Assembly (NCBI GenBank): GCA_023386255.1
Contig: JAEWKB010000070.1
Span: forward strand, 1 to 11,845
DNA: 11,845 bases
From: Bacteroidota bacterium
GTDB taxonomy: Bacteria > Bacteroidota > Bacteroidia > Flavobacteriales > Flavobacteriaceae
Reading direction: 5' to 3'
Made by a program: the position numbers and the translations under genes. The notes beneath the pieces are model-generated. The model made no database searches. It saw only the letters and a list, made by a program, of their open reading frames with translations, and was not told where the DNA came from. Shown here piece after piece: positions 6,376-11,845 of this stretch. Each line of letters opens with the position of its first letter. Position 1 is the first letter of the stretch.

Positions 6376-7764
6376 ATGAAAAGAATTTCAAGTTTATTTT
6401 TGGTAGCAATGCTAAGTGGCGCTACTACACTTGGAGCTTATAAACTGGTATTTGATAATGACAATTCATCTTCTGCCTTATCAATAGCTCCGCAAACAAA
6501 TTATACCCGCCCTGTTGGTTTTGGCGGGCCTGAATCTGTAGATTTTACACAGGCAGCCGATAAGGCCATACATACTGTGGTACACGTTAAGAACACATCT
6601 TACTCAACAGTTCCAAGCAACCCGCTGCTTGAGTATTTCTACGGTTACCGTGGCGGCCAGCAGCAGGCACAAGTGGGTACAGGATCGGGTGTAATTATTA
6701 CCGAAGATGGTTACATTGTTACAAATAACCACGTGGTACAGAACGCATCAGAACTTGAGGTAACGCTTAATAACAACAAGTCTTATAAAGCTAAGCTTGT
6801 GGGTACCGACTCTAAAATGGACATTGCCCTGCTTAAAGTTGATACAAGTGATAAGCTCCCTTATGCCACTTTTGGTAATTCTGATGATATTAAGGTAGGC
6901 GAATGGGTACTTGCGGTAGGTAACCCCTACAACCTTACCTCTACAGTAACAGCAGGTATAGTTTCCGCAAAAGCAAGGAACCTGAGCAAAGACGGCATAC
7001 AGTCATTCATCCAGACAGACGCAGCAGTGAATCCCGGTAACAGTGGCGGTGCGCTGGTAAATACACGTGGTGAGCTAATAGGCATTAATACCATGATCTC
7101 ATCAATGACAGGTTCTTACGTTGGTTATTCGTTTGCAGTACCGTCTAACATTACACGCAAAATTATTGAGGACATTATGGAATTTGGTAATGTGCAGCGT
7201 GGTGTACTTGGTGTGCAGGGAGGCGAACTTAATGCCGCATCGGCTAAAGAATTTGGCGTAAGCGAAACTCAGGGCTTTTACGTTAATAGCGTAGTACAGG
7301 GTTCGGGTGCTGAAAAAGCCGGCATTAAAAAAGGTGATGTTATTGTAAAAATTGATGACAGGCAAATAGTAGGTTATTCAGACCTTAATGCTGCCATTAT
7401 AACCAAGCGCCCTAACGATGTAGTAAGGGTAGGCGTGCACAGGAACGGCAAACAGCTTATTGTGCCTGTAAAACTGTCCAAGAACGAAGTATTCAGCTAC
7501 AGCGGCCTTGAACTGGAGGATTTGACTGCGGCCGATAAGAAGAAATTCAACATAAACTACGGTGTCAAGATAAAAGATATTACAGATGAAGAATACATGC
7601 CTTATTATGATGAGCTGAAAGACGGCATTATATTAAGTGTAAATAATGTTAAGGCTAAAGATATTGAAACGGTTTCTACCCTGTTGGGCAACAAAGGCCC
7701 CAACGAAAGGGTACGTGTTGAGATGCTTACCAAAAATGGCCAGCTAGTACGCTTTATAATTTAA
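6376..7764 (+). CDS. degP: HtrA/DegP (Do) family periplasmic serine protease
   Basis: This is a 462-aa envelope protease/chaperone that degrades or holds misfolded exported proteins. It has an N-terminal signal or anchor segment (about 4-24), a trypsin-like domain (about 55-265), then PDZ1 (about 275-367) and a shorter, divergent PDZ2 (about 376-460). The catalytic triad is H119 in TNNHVV, D149 in SKMDIALL and S223 in NPGNSGGAL, all intact. A Do-type LA-loop region is visible around SNPLLEYFYGYRGGQQQ (81-97). The length matches Do family members. The ATG start gives the signal segment MKRISSLFLVAML directly. It is transcribed alone from a divergent region shared with dapF and ends in a strong terminator. 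Heat or envelope-stress control is usual in the family, but no specific operator is recognisable here. Confidence 0.95.
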   Translation: MKRISSLFLVAMLSGATTLGAYKLVFDNDNSSSALSIAPQTNYTRPVGFGGPESVDFTQAADKAIHTVVHVKNTSYSTVPSNPLLEYFYGYRGGQQQAQVGTGSGVIITEDGYIVTNNHVVQNASELEVTLNNNKSYKAKLVGTDSKMDIALLKVDTSDKLPYATFGNSDDIKVGEWVLAVGNPYNLTSTVTAGIVSAKARNLSKDGIQSFIQTDAAVNPGNSGGALVNTRGELIGINTMISSMTGSYVGYSFAVPSNITRKIIEDIMEFGNVQRGVLGVQGGELNAASAKEFGVSETQGFYVNSVVQGSGAEKAGIKKGDVIVKIDDRQIVGYSDLNAAIITKRPNDVVRVGVHRNGKQLIVPVKLSKNEVFSYSGLELEDLTAADKKKFNINYGVKIKDITDEEYMPYYDELKDGIILSVNNVKAKDIETVSTLLGNKGPNERVRVEMLTKNGQLVRFII

Positions 7765-7786
7765 TTGATAATATAGTTAGTATCAG

Positions 7787-7811
7787 GCCCCTGCAAATTC
7801 AGGGGCTTTTT
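7787..7811 (+). terminator. Rho-independent terminator of degP
   Basis: GCCCCTG (7787-7793) and CAGGGGC (7800-7806) form a perfect 7-bp GC-rich stem around a six-base loop, followed by five T. It lies 22 bp after the stop codon. Confidence 0.9.
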
Positions 7812-7863
7812 AATTGCAACAAAAAGATAACCTTATGACAATAGTGCCATAAACAACCTGTAT

Positions 7864-7871
7864 TAGTTTTG
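7864..7871 (+). promoter_or_regulatory. -7 promoter box of the 120-aa membrane protein gene
   Basis: TAGTTTTG matches TAnnTTTG exactly and ends four bases before the ATG at 7876, again predicting a leaderless or nearly leaderless mRNA. No TTG is found at the usual -33 distance. Confidence 0.5.
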
Positions 7872-7875
7872 GCAC

Positions 7876-8238
7876 ATGAAGAAAAGAAAAATTCGAAGGG
7901 TTGAAACGGCACTGCACTTTGTTACAGTAATTGTTTTGCTGCTCAAGGCAACCGACCTGCTGAAAAAACACTTATTCTTTCCTGCTGTCATTATACTTAT
8001 GGCAGCCATTACCGCGCTTGCCATTTTGTTCTTCAGGAGGCGGCTGCACATCAGGGCACGGCACGCCGGCATAATTTGCTTTTATATAGAAACTCCCGCA
8101 CTTTTTATTATTGGTTATGTCCTGCATCTGGAAGGAAAAGAGCTCCTCCCGTACCTGTTTTTGTCGGCAGGTTTTATATATCCTGTAGCCGGTTTTGTAG
8201 CCACTAAAAAGTTTAAGCAAATTAAAAGCCCCCGCTGA
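7876..8238 (+). CDS. Small four-TM membrane protein of unknown function
   Basis: I do not recognise this 120-aa protein. It has a basic N-terminus (MKKRKIRR) and four hydrophobic stretches, at about residues 11-28, 34-53, 64-84 and 90-110, and a basic tail (KKFKQIKSPR). By the positive-inside rule both ends should be cytoplasmic. A conserved-looking ET pair (ETPALF, 72-77) lies in the third segment. No catalytic or binding motif is evident. The gene stands alone between the degP terminator and a convergent T9SS gene, and its stop lies inside the shared terminator hairpin. A promoter box directly before the ATG supports that it is expressed. Confidence 0.68.
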   Translation: MKKRKIRRVETALHFVTVIVLLLKATDLLKKHLFFPAVIILMAAITALAILFFRRRLHIRARHAGIICFYIETPALFIIGYVLHLEGKELLPYLFLSAGFIYPVAGFVATKKFKQIKSPR

Positions 8239-8248
8239 TACGGAGGCT
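8224..8248. terminator. Terminator hairpin between convergent genes (7876-8238 and 8282-9105)
   Basis: AGCCCCCG (8227-8234) pairs with CGGAGGCT (8241-8248) around a six-base loop. Read from the minus strand the imperfect position is a G-U wobble and a UUUU run follows. From the + strand it is a C-A mismatch without an immediate U-run. It mainly serves the minus-strand gene and overlaps the end of the + gene, the same arrangement as at 2943-2967. Confidence 0.62.
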
Positions 8249-8281
8249 ACATTGTTGATTTTTTAATGTAATAAAGATTTA

Positions 8282-9105
8282 CTAGTTCTTTACAATATTT
8301 AATGTTTTAAGTTCGTTGCCGGATATTACCTGTACAATATAATTTCCGCTCGCCAGTCCTGTCAGGTCCAGTCTTGACGCACCATTATCAGGCAATACTG
8401 CGTTAACTTCCTGGCCCTGCATATTAAAAATGGCTACATCGTCAATATAGCCGTCGTATTCTATGTGCAGGTAATCAATTACAGGATTAGGAAAGCCATT
8501 ATCTTGTCAAACGGTTCACTCTCCGCCACTGTCAGTACTGACTGTACAGCATTAATATTATCAAGATAAACAAAATAATCCAGGTCGGGCTCAGTTCCCA
8601 GCCCGGCCCTGAAACGAAGGTAAACATTGCTGCCTTCAGGCGGGGTAAAGGCTACAATACGTTCAGTGCACTCATCACTTCTCTCATAGTTGGCAAGAGT
8701 AATCCTGTCTAAGGCAGCCCAGGGTCCGTTCACGGTTGGTGCATACTCCAATGTTATAGCGCCGAAATCACGCTCCCCTACAGGCTCCGCAGGCAGTACA
8801 GCATCATAATAAAGCAGCCTGTAAGTGTAAGTTAATGTCAGCTCCTCACCGTTTGATATTCCTATTGACGGCAGCTCGAGTACCGCAGGATAATCGGGTG
8901 GTACTAAGTTATTCACCCTGGCTCTTAGTGCACCGTTGCCATCGCATGTGGCTGCGGTTGTAGGTTCAAAATATTTCCCGGTCCATAATTGCGCTCCTGC
9001 AGAAAAGTCCTCTCCGTAGTCTATTTGTCCCCGCATGGTGTCGGGACTTAATAAAGCTAACAGCGGGACCGCCCACAAACAGAGCTTTTGTAATACTGGT
9101 TTCAT
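8282..9105 (-). pseudogene. T9SS-exported protein with C-terminal sorting tail, split by a one-base frameshift
   Basis: The ATG at 9105 opens a frame of 208 codons ending at a TAA (8481-8479). It has a signal peptide (residues 1 to about 27, ending near RGQ), then a predicted beta-rich domain (about 30-188) with cysteines at 54 and 146 and the strands TLTYTYRLLYY and NVYLRFRAG. From residue 200 the frame goes wrong (KIMAFLIL, stop). In another frame, starting with CAA at 8506, 74 codons run to a TAG at 8282-8284. These read QDNGFPNPVIDYLHI at the start, have VAIFNMQGQEV and LTGLASGNYIVQV in the middle, and end in LNIVKN: a textbook T9SS type A (Por secretion) tail. Adding one base after GAC (codon 200) would join both parts into a 274-aa protein. 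Either a real mutation or a sequencing error explains this. Without the tail the product could not be exported by T9SS. No enzymatic motif is visible; a binding or adhesion role is only a guess. Confidence 0.85.
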
Positions 9106-9145
9106 CGCTCATTTTCTTTTCATTCAGCATTATAAAATTACTACA

Positions 9146-9176
9146 CAAATGCACAAAAAGCTATTAAAACCAGCAA
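9146..9176 (-). promoter_or_regulatory. Possible promoter of the T9SS gene
   Basis: On the minus strand a TTG (9176-9174) is followed after 20 nt by TGCATTTG (9153-9146), one base from TAnnTTTG. The -7 box ends 40 nt before the ATG at 9105. The remaining 9177-9280 region between the two divergent genes is AT-rich and shows no open frame that I can support. Confidence 0.3.
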
Positions 9177-9287
9177 CTTAACTTATGTTTACCATTAATT
9201 AATTCTAATTATAACGTAAATCATTACACTTTTTACAAATCAGCTTTACAACCTTCACTTTTTTTTTACGAAAACGTTTGAAATCTA

Positions 9288-9295
9288 TACTTTTG
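9288..9295 (+). promoter_or_regulatory. -7 promoter box of gap
   Basis: TACTTTTG matches TAnnTTTG exactly and is followed by GCACC-type sequence common after such boxes. The predicted leader is about 30 nt to the ATG at 9329. No clean TTG lies 17-23 nt upstream; a long T-run (9259-9267) sits near the -33 position instead. Confidence 0.6.
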
Positions 9296-9328
9296 CACCA
9301 AATAACACACAATTAAATCATTATCTTC

Positions 9329-10777
9329 ATGAACAATAACGTTTTATACGAAAAAGAGCTGTCATTCCAGGCAGACAGGCGCAGGGCCGGCGTTGAATTC
9401 ATTAAAATTTTAAGCGACCTGTGGTATGACAAGTCTATAGAGCTTGTACTTTTCCGCAATCAGCTTATAGACAGGAACGTGAGCGACATCATCAACCTGC
9501 ACGAATACGCAGGTGAATTTGTACAGAAACCTATTAATGTGTTTGATTCTGTAGAAATTGCCCGTGCTATTGAATCGCTTGACCTTCCGCCTTCACGTAT
9601 TGATATTGGCAGGCTTACGTATGAATATCACCTTGAAGATGACAAGTATAATGATGCCACTGCATTTGTTATCGATAAGCTTAAAGATGCAAAACACAGC
9701 CAGGAAATAAAGCCGAAAGATGTTGTATTATATGGTTTTGGCCGTATAGGAAGGCTTTTGGCGCGCGAAATGATGAGCAAGATCGGCAAAGGCACACAGC
9801 TGCGCCTAAGGGCTATTGTAACGCGTGACAAGAATGACGCTGTACTACTTGAAAAACGTGCATCCCTACTTAGATATGATTCAATACATGGCGATTTCCA
9901 GGGATCGGTAGTAGCTGATCCTGAAAACAACGCACTGATCATTAACGGGACTACAGTACATATCATTACTGCTAACTCTCCTGAAGAAATAGATTATACA
10001 AACTACGGCATCAATAATGCCCTGCTTATAGATAACACCGGTGCCTTCACTACTGAAGAAGCCCTTAAGCGCCACCTTACATCAAAAGGTGTTGAAAAAG
10101 TACTGCTTACAGCTCCCGGTAAAGGCGTGCCAAACATTGTTTACGGTGTAAACCACAATGATCATGACCCTGAGAAGGTTGACATTTACTCGGCGGCGTC
10201 ATGTACTACAAACGCCATAACCCCTATTTTAAAAGCGGTTGAAGACACATTAGGCGTTGTAAAAGGCCATCTTGAAACTATCCATGCCTATACAAACGAC
10301 CAGAACCTGGTTGACAACATGCACAAAAAATACCGTCGCGGGCGTGCTGCAGGCCTTAACATGGTCATTACCGAAACCGGAGCAGGAAGCGCTGTAGCCA
10401 AGGCTTTACCGGCTCTTGCTGGCAAGTTAACATCAAACGCTATACGTGTTCCGGTTCCAAACGGTTCGCTTGTGGTGCTTAACCTTGAAGTGGAGAGGCC
10501 AACCAGCATTGCCGAGGTAAACGAGATCATGAAGCGTTATGCACTTGAAGGCGAACTGGTTGAACAAATTAAATATTCAATGAGCAACGAGCTGGTATCC
10601 AGCGATATAGTAGGTACTGCACAGCCGTCTATTTATGACAGTAACGCTACGATTGTGAGCCCCGACGGCAAAAACATCGTATTGTATGTATGGTATGACA
10701 ATGAGTACGGCTACAGCCATCAGGTAATACGCCTGGCTAAATATATAGCCAAAGTACGCAGGTTTACCTACTACTAG
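9329..10777 (+). CDS. gap: Glyceraldehyde-3-phosphate dehydrogenase, long form with N-terminal extension
   Basis: This 482-aa enzyme catalyses the oxidative phosphorylation of glyceraldehyde-3-phosphate to 1,3-bisphosphoglycerate in glycolysis (reversed in gluconeogenesis). The catalytic part starts near residue 131 with the dinucleotide loop YGFGRIGR (135-142). It contains the nucleophile C292 in SAASCTTNAITP, its partner H319 in ETIHAYTND, and the C-terminal WYDNEYGYSHQV (455-466). About 130 residues precede the Rossmann domain, largely helical and charged and without a signal peptide. This is the long GAPDH type known in Bacteroidetes and some Gammaproteobacteria. The usual ND pair after the second strand, whose Asp favours NAD, is replaced by IVTRDKND (163-170), so NADP use is possible but unproven. 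The gene is monocistronic, with a promoter box 34 bp upstream and a strong terminator. Confidence 0.96.
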   Translation: MNNNVLYEKELSFQADRRRAGVEFIKILSDLWYDKSIELVLFRNQLIDRNVSDIINLHEYAGEFVQKPINVFDSVEIARAIESLDLPPSRIDIGRLTYEYHLEDDKYNDATAFVIDKLKDAKHSQEIKPKDVVLYGFGRIGRLLAREMMSKIGKGTQLRLRAIVTRDKNDAVLLEKRASLLRYDSIHGDFQGSVVADPENNALIINGTTVHIITANSPEEIDYTNYGINNALLIDNTGAFTTEEALKRHLTSKGVEKVLLTAPGKGVPNIVYGVNHNDHDPEKVDIYSAASCTTNAITPILKAVEDTLGVVKGHLETIHAYTNDQNLVDNMHKKYRRGRAAGLNMVITETGAGSAVAKALPALAGKLTSNAIRVPVPNGSLVVLNLEVERPTSIAEVNEIMKRYALEGELVEQIKYSMSNELVSSDIVGTAQPSIYDSNATIVSPDGKNIVLYVWYDNEYGYSHQVIRLAKYIAKVRRFTYY

Positions 10778-10810
10778 GATTTTGAACTAAACCAACCCTA
10801 TTTATGATTG

Positions 10811-10844
10811 AAAATCCGTTGCTGAAAAGCAGCGGATTTTTTTT
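10811..10844 (+). terminator. Strong Rho-independent terminator of gap
   Basis: AAAATCCGTTGCT (10811-10823) pairs with AGCAGCGGATTTT (10828-10840), 13 pairs with one G-U wobble. The loop is GAAA, a GNRA tetraloop, and the stem runs into eight T (10837-10844). It lies 33 bp after the stop. Confidence 0.93.
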
Positions 10845-10907
10845 AAATGGTAAATTAAGTCAAGTAAAACTTGGTATCTAACCTAAGTTTTCCGTTCATC
10901 GCCAGCC

Positions 10908-10935
10908 TTGCCTGAACCTTCTTTACCTATCTTTG
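10908..10935 (+). promoter_or_regulatory. Promoter of the 126-aa hypothetical gene
   Basis: A TTG (10908-10910) is followed after 17 nt by TATCTTTG (10928-10935), a full match to the Bacteroidetes -33/-7 consensus. The -7 box ends 76 nt before the ATG, so the leader is about 70 nt and contains the 8-bp tandem repeats. Confidence 0.65.
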
Positions 10936-10961
10936 TCTATCAGGTCAGAATCTAACCTGCA

Positions 10962-11008
10962 TATCTGAAAGTCTGACAATCTGATAATCTAGAAATGAGC
11001 ATCTAAAA
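10962..11008 (+). repeat. Imperfect 8-bp tandem repeat in a 5' leader
   Basis: Four units follow in register: TATCTGAA, AGTCTGAC, AATCTGAT, AATCTAGA (10962-10993), with a consensus near AATCTGAN. Two further degenerate units (10994-11008) lead up to the ATG at 11012. A separate 9-mer, ATCTAACCT, occurs twice upstream (near 10876 and 10950). The array lies entirely between the predicted transcription start and the start codon. Confidence 0.55.
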
Positions 11009-11011
11009 AAC

Positions 11012-11392
11012 ATGGATAAAATGGTACACCGGCTAAAGGTGAATATTTTCCAAAGGGCCGAAAGGTTTATTGAAGAAAGCGGTGCCTTTGCGCCTTTTGG
11101 GGCTAAAATTGTAGATAAGGAAGTTAAGGATGTGGTGGTGTATGATGACAGTGACGACATTGACACCCAGCGCCTCATTGACATGATGCAGCAAAGCTTT
11201 ACTGCGGAAATTAAAAACAATACAGCATTGGCGGGCGCCGTAGCCTATGATGTTACCGCTACCGTAAATAATTCTGACGGGCTGCCGGAAAAGCGCGATG
11301 CCCTGTGCCTGGCCTACAGCACCGACGGCGACAACTGGACCGAAGAATATTTCCCGTACCTGCTTATTAACGACCAGTGCGTGTGGAGGTAA
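11012..11392 (+). CDS. Hypothetical 126-aa cytoplasmic protein
   Basis: I cannot name this family. The protein has no signal peptide or membrane segment. It begins with an amphipathic helix (VNIFQRAERFIEESGAFAPFGAKI, about 10-33), then a strand (VKDVVVYDD, 38-46) and a second helix (TQRLIDMMQQSFTAEI, 52-67). A likely beta-sheet half follows (AGAVAYDVTATV, 74-85; DALCLAYSTDG, 96-106), ending in YFPYLLINDQCVWR. The FAPFGA turn and the C-terminal FPYLL look like conserved positions of a small alpha/beta fold, and I have an impression of similar uncharacterised bacterial proteins. It is preceded by a full-consensus promoter and a repeat-bearing leader, and it stands alone. Function is not offered. 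Confidence 0.7.
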   Translation: MDKMVHRLKVNIFQRAERFIEESGAFAPFGAKIVDKEVKDVVVYDDSDDIDTQRLIDMMQQSFTAEIKNNTALAGAVAYDVTATVNNSDGLPEKRDALCLAYSTDGDNWTEEYFPYLLINDQCVWR

Positions 11393-11478
11393 TGGAGTAT
11401 GCCTAATATTCCCAAGAGGTCTTCACTTTTCTTGTCAGGTGACCTAAACAACTTTTTTAAGACATATTTAACATTTCG

Positions 11479-11486
11479 TATATTTG
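11479..11486 (+). promoter_or_regulatory. -7 promoter box of the right-edge gene
   Basis: TATATTTG matches TAnnTTTG exactly and ends 19 nt before the ATG at 11506. No -33 TTG is visible at the normal spacing. The rest of the gap (11393-11478) shows no gene and no convincing terminator for the 126-aa gene. Confidence 0.45.
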
Positions 11487-11505
11487 ATGAATTAATAACT
11501 CATCG

Positions 11506-11845
11506 ATGAGAAAAATTATTCTACCCTTACTCTTTAGCCCATTGACATTAATAGCTCAGGTGCCATTTCCACACATTACCAACTCTACATTTAATGCCGA
11601 AAGGGTCGCCAGTTTTGGAGCGGTTGATGCACCATCTGACATACTTGAAATTACAAATTCTACACAATTTGACGGTAGCTTTATACCTTCAATATGGGCA
11701 CACCAGGCAACAGATTCTAGATATGTTCTACGGCATTTTGCTACGACAACTCCAATGTGGGATTCCGGCGACAGTCCCATCATGGTTTTTCGTGCTGAAC
11801 TGCGTTCAGCGCTTAACCCGTCGGCTCCTTCCGGAGGCTCATTCC
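11506..11845 (+). CDS. Exported protein, 5' part only (runs off the right edge)
   Basis: An ATG at 11506 opens a frame that stays open for 113 codons to the window end. It starts with a compact signal peptide, MRKIILPLLFSPLTLIAQ, with likely cleavage around Ala17-Gln18 as is common for Bacteroidetes secreted proteins. The visible mature part is polar and threonine/serine-rich (ITNSTFNAERVASFG, later SIWAHQATDSRYVLRHFA and MWDSGDSPIMVFRAELRSA), suggesting beta structure. I do not recognise a domain. A T9SS substrate is plausible from the signal type and phylum, but the C-terminus that would show a sorting tail is outside the window. The opposite-strand frame here (11556-11783) is a shadow. Confidence 0.72.
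   Translation, partial: MRKIILPLLFSPLTLIAQVPFPHITNSTFNAERVASFGAVDAPSDILEITNSTQFDGSFIPSIWAHQATDSRYVLRHFATTTPMWDSGDSPIMVFRAELRSALNPSAPSGGSF

Noticed and set aside
8500..8512. Programmed -1 ribosomal frameshift in the T9SS gene
   Set aside because: The junction (TTTGACAAGATAA) does not fit an X-XXY-YYZ slippery heptamer, and no downstream pseudoknot is evident; mutation or sequencing error is simpler.
8966..9154. Minus-strand 62-codon frame overlapping the start of the T9SS gene
   Set aside because: It is a different frame over the signal-peptide region of a better-supported gene and has no domain or promoter of its own.
10962..11008. CRISPR-like reading of the tandem repeats
   Set aside because: The units are 8 bp and directly adjacent, with no spacers and no cas genes nearby.
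11400..11452. Weak inverted repeat AGGTC...GACCT between the last two genes
   Set aside because: The stem is only five base pairs with a long loop and no directly following T-run, so it cannot be supported as a terminator.

Overview
The window looks like an ordinary chromosomal stretch of a member of the Bacteroidota, most likely a Flavobacteriaceae close to Flavobacterium. The grounds are sequence-internal. Promoters of the Bacteroidetes type (TTG, 17-23 nt, TAnnTTTG) precede several genes, and Shine-Dalgarno sequences are mostly absent. One gene ends in a type IX secretion (T9SS) sorting tail, and the GAPDH is the long form of about 480 residues known from this phylum. No tRNA, rRNA, CRISPR array, insertion sequence or phage gene was seen.

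Layout. Positions 1-110 hold the 3' end of an unidentified + strand gene, whose stop overlaps that of a convergent chromate-transporter gene (chrA, minus, 107-1201). Divergent from chrA is nhaA (Na+/H+ antiporter, +). It is followed by a small one-TM protein of unknown function (2546-2956, +). Convergent to that is a secreted lysozyme-like protein (2966-3613, minus). After a gap of about 280 bp comes a minus-strand operon transcribed dapF -> GNAT acetyltransferase -> mltG (6256 down to 3897), ending in a hairpin terminator. Divergent from dapF is a periplasmic HtrA/DegP protease (6376-7764, +) with its own terminator, then a small four-TM protein (7876-8238, +). Convergent to that is a T9SS-exported protein whose reading frame is broken by one base just before its sorting tail (8282-9105, minus). 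The long GAPDH (9329-10777, +) has a strong terminator. Next come a conserved-looking 126-aa hypothetical protein (11012-11392, +) with short tandem repeats in its leader, and the 5' part of another exported protein running off the window end (11506 onward, +).

How the genes fit together. The centre of the window is about the cell envelope: dapF supplies meso-diaminopimelate for lysine and peptidoglycan, MltG cuts nascent glycan strands, the lysozyme-like protein may also act on peptidoglycan, and DegP handles envelope protein quality. chrA and nhaA are ion transporters sharing a 77-bp divergent control region with a perfect palindrome at its centre. GAPDH is central glycolysis.

I do not see a new multi-gene system here. 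The points worth a second look are smaller: the frameshifted T9SS gene, -7 boxes lying only 3-6 nt from start codons (predicting leaderless or nearly leaderless mRNAs), the TTG start of mltG in frame with its upstream neighbour, the chrA/nhaA palindrome, a hairpin abutting the start at 2546, and an 8-bp tandem repeat in a 5' leader.
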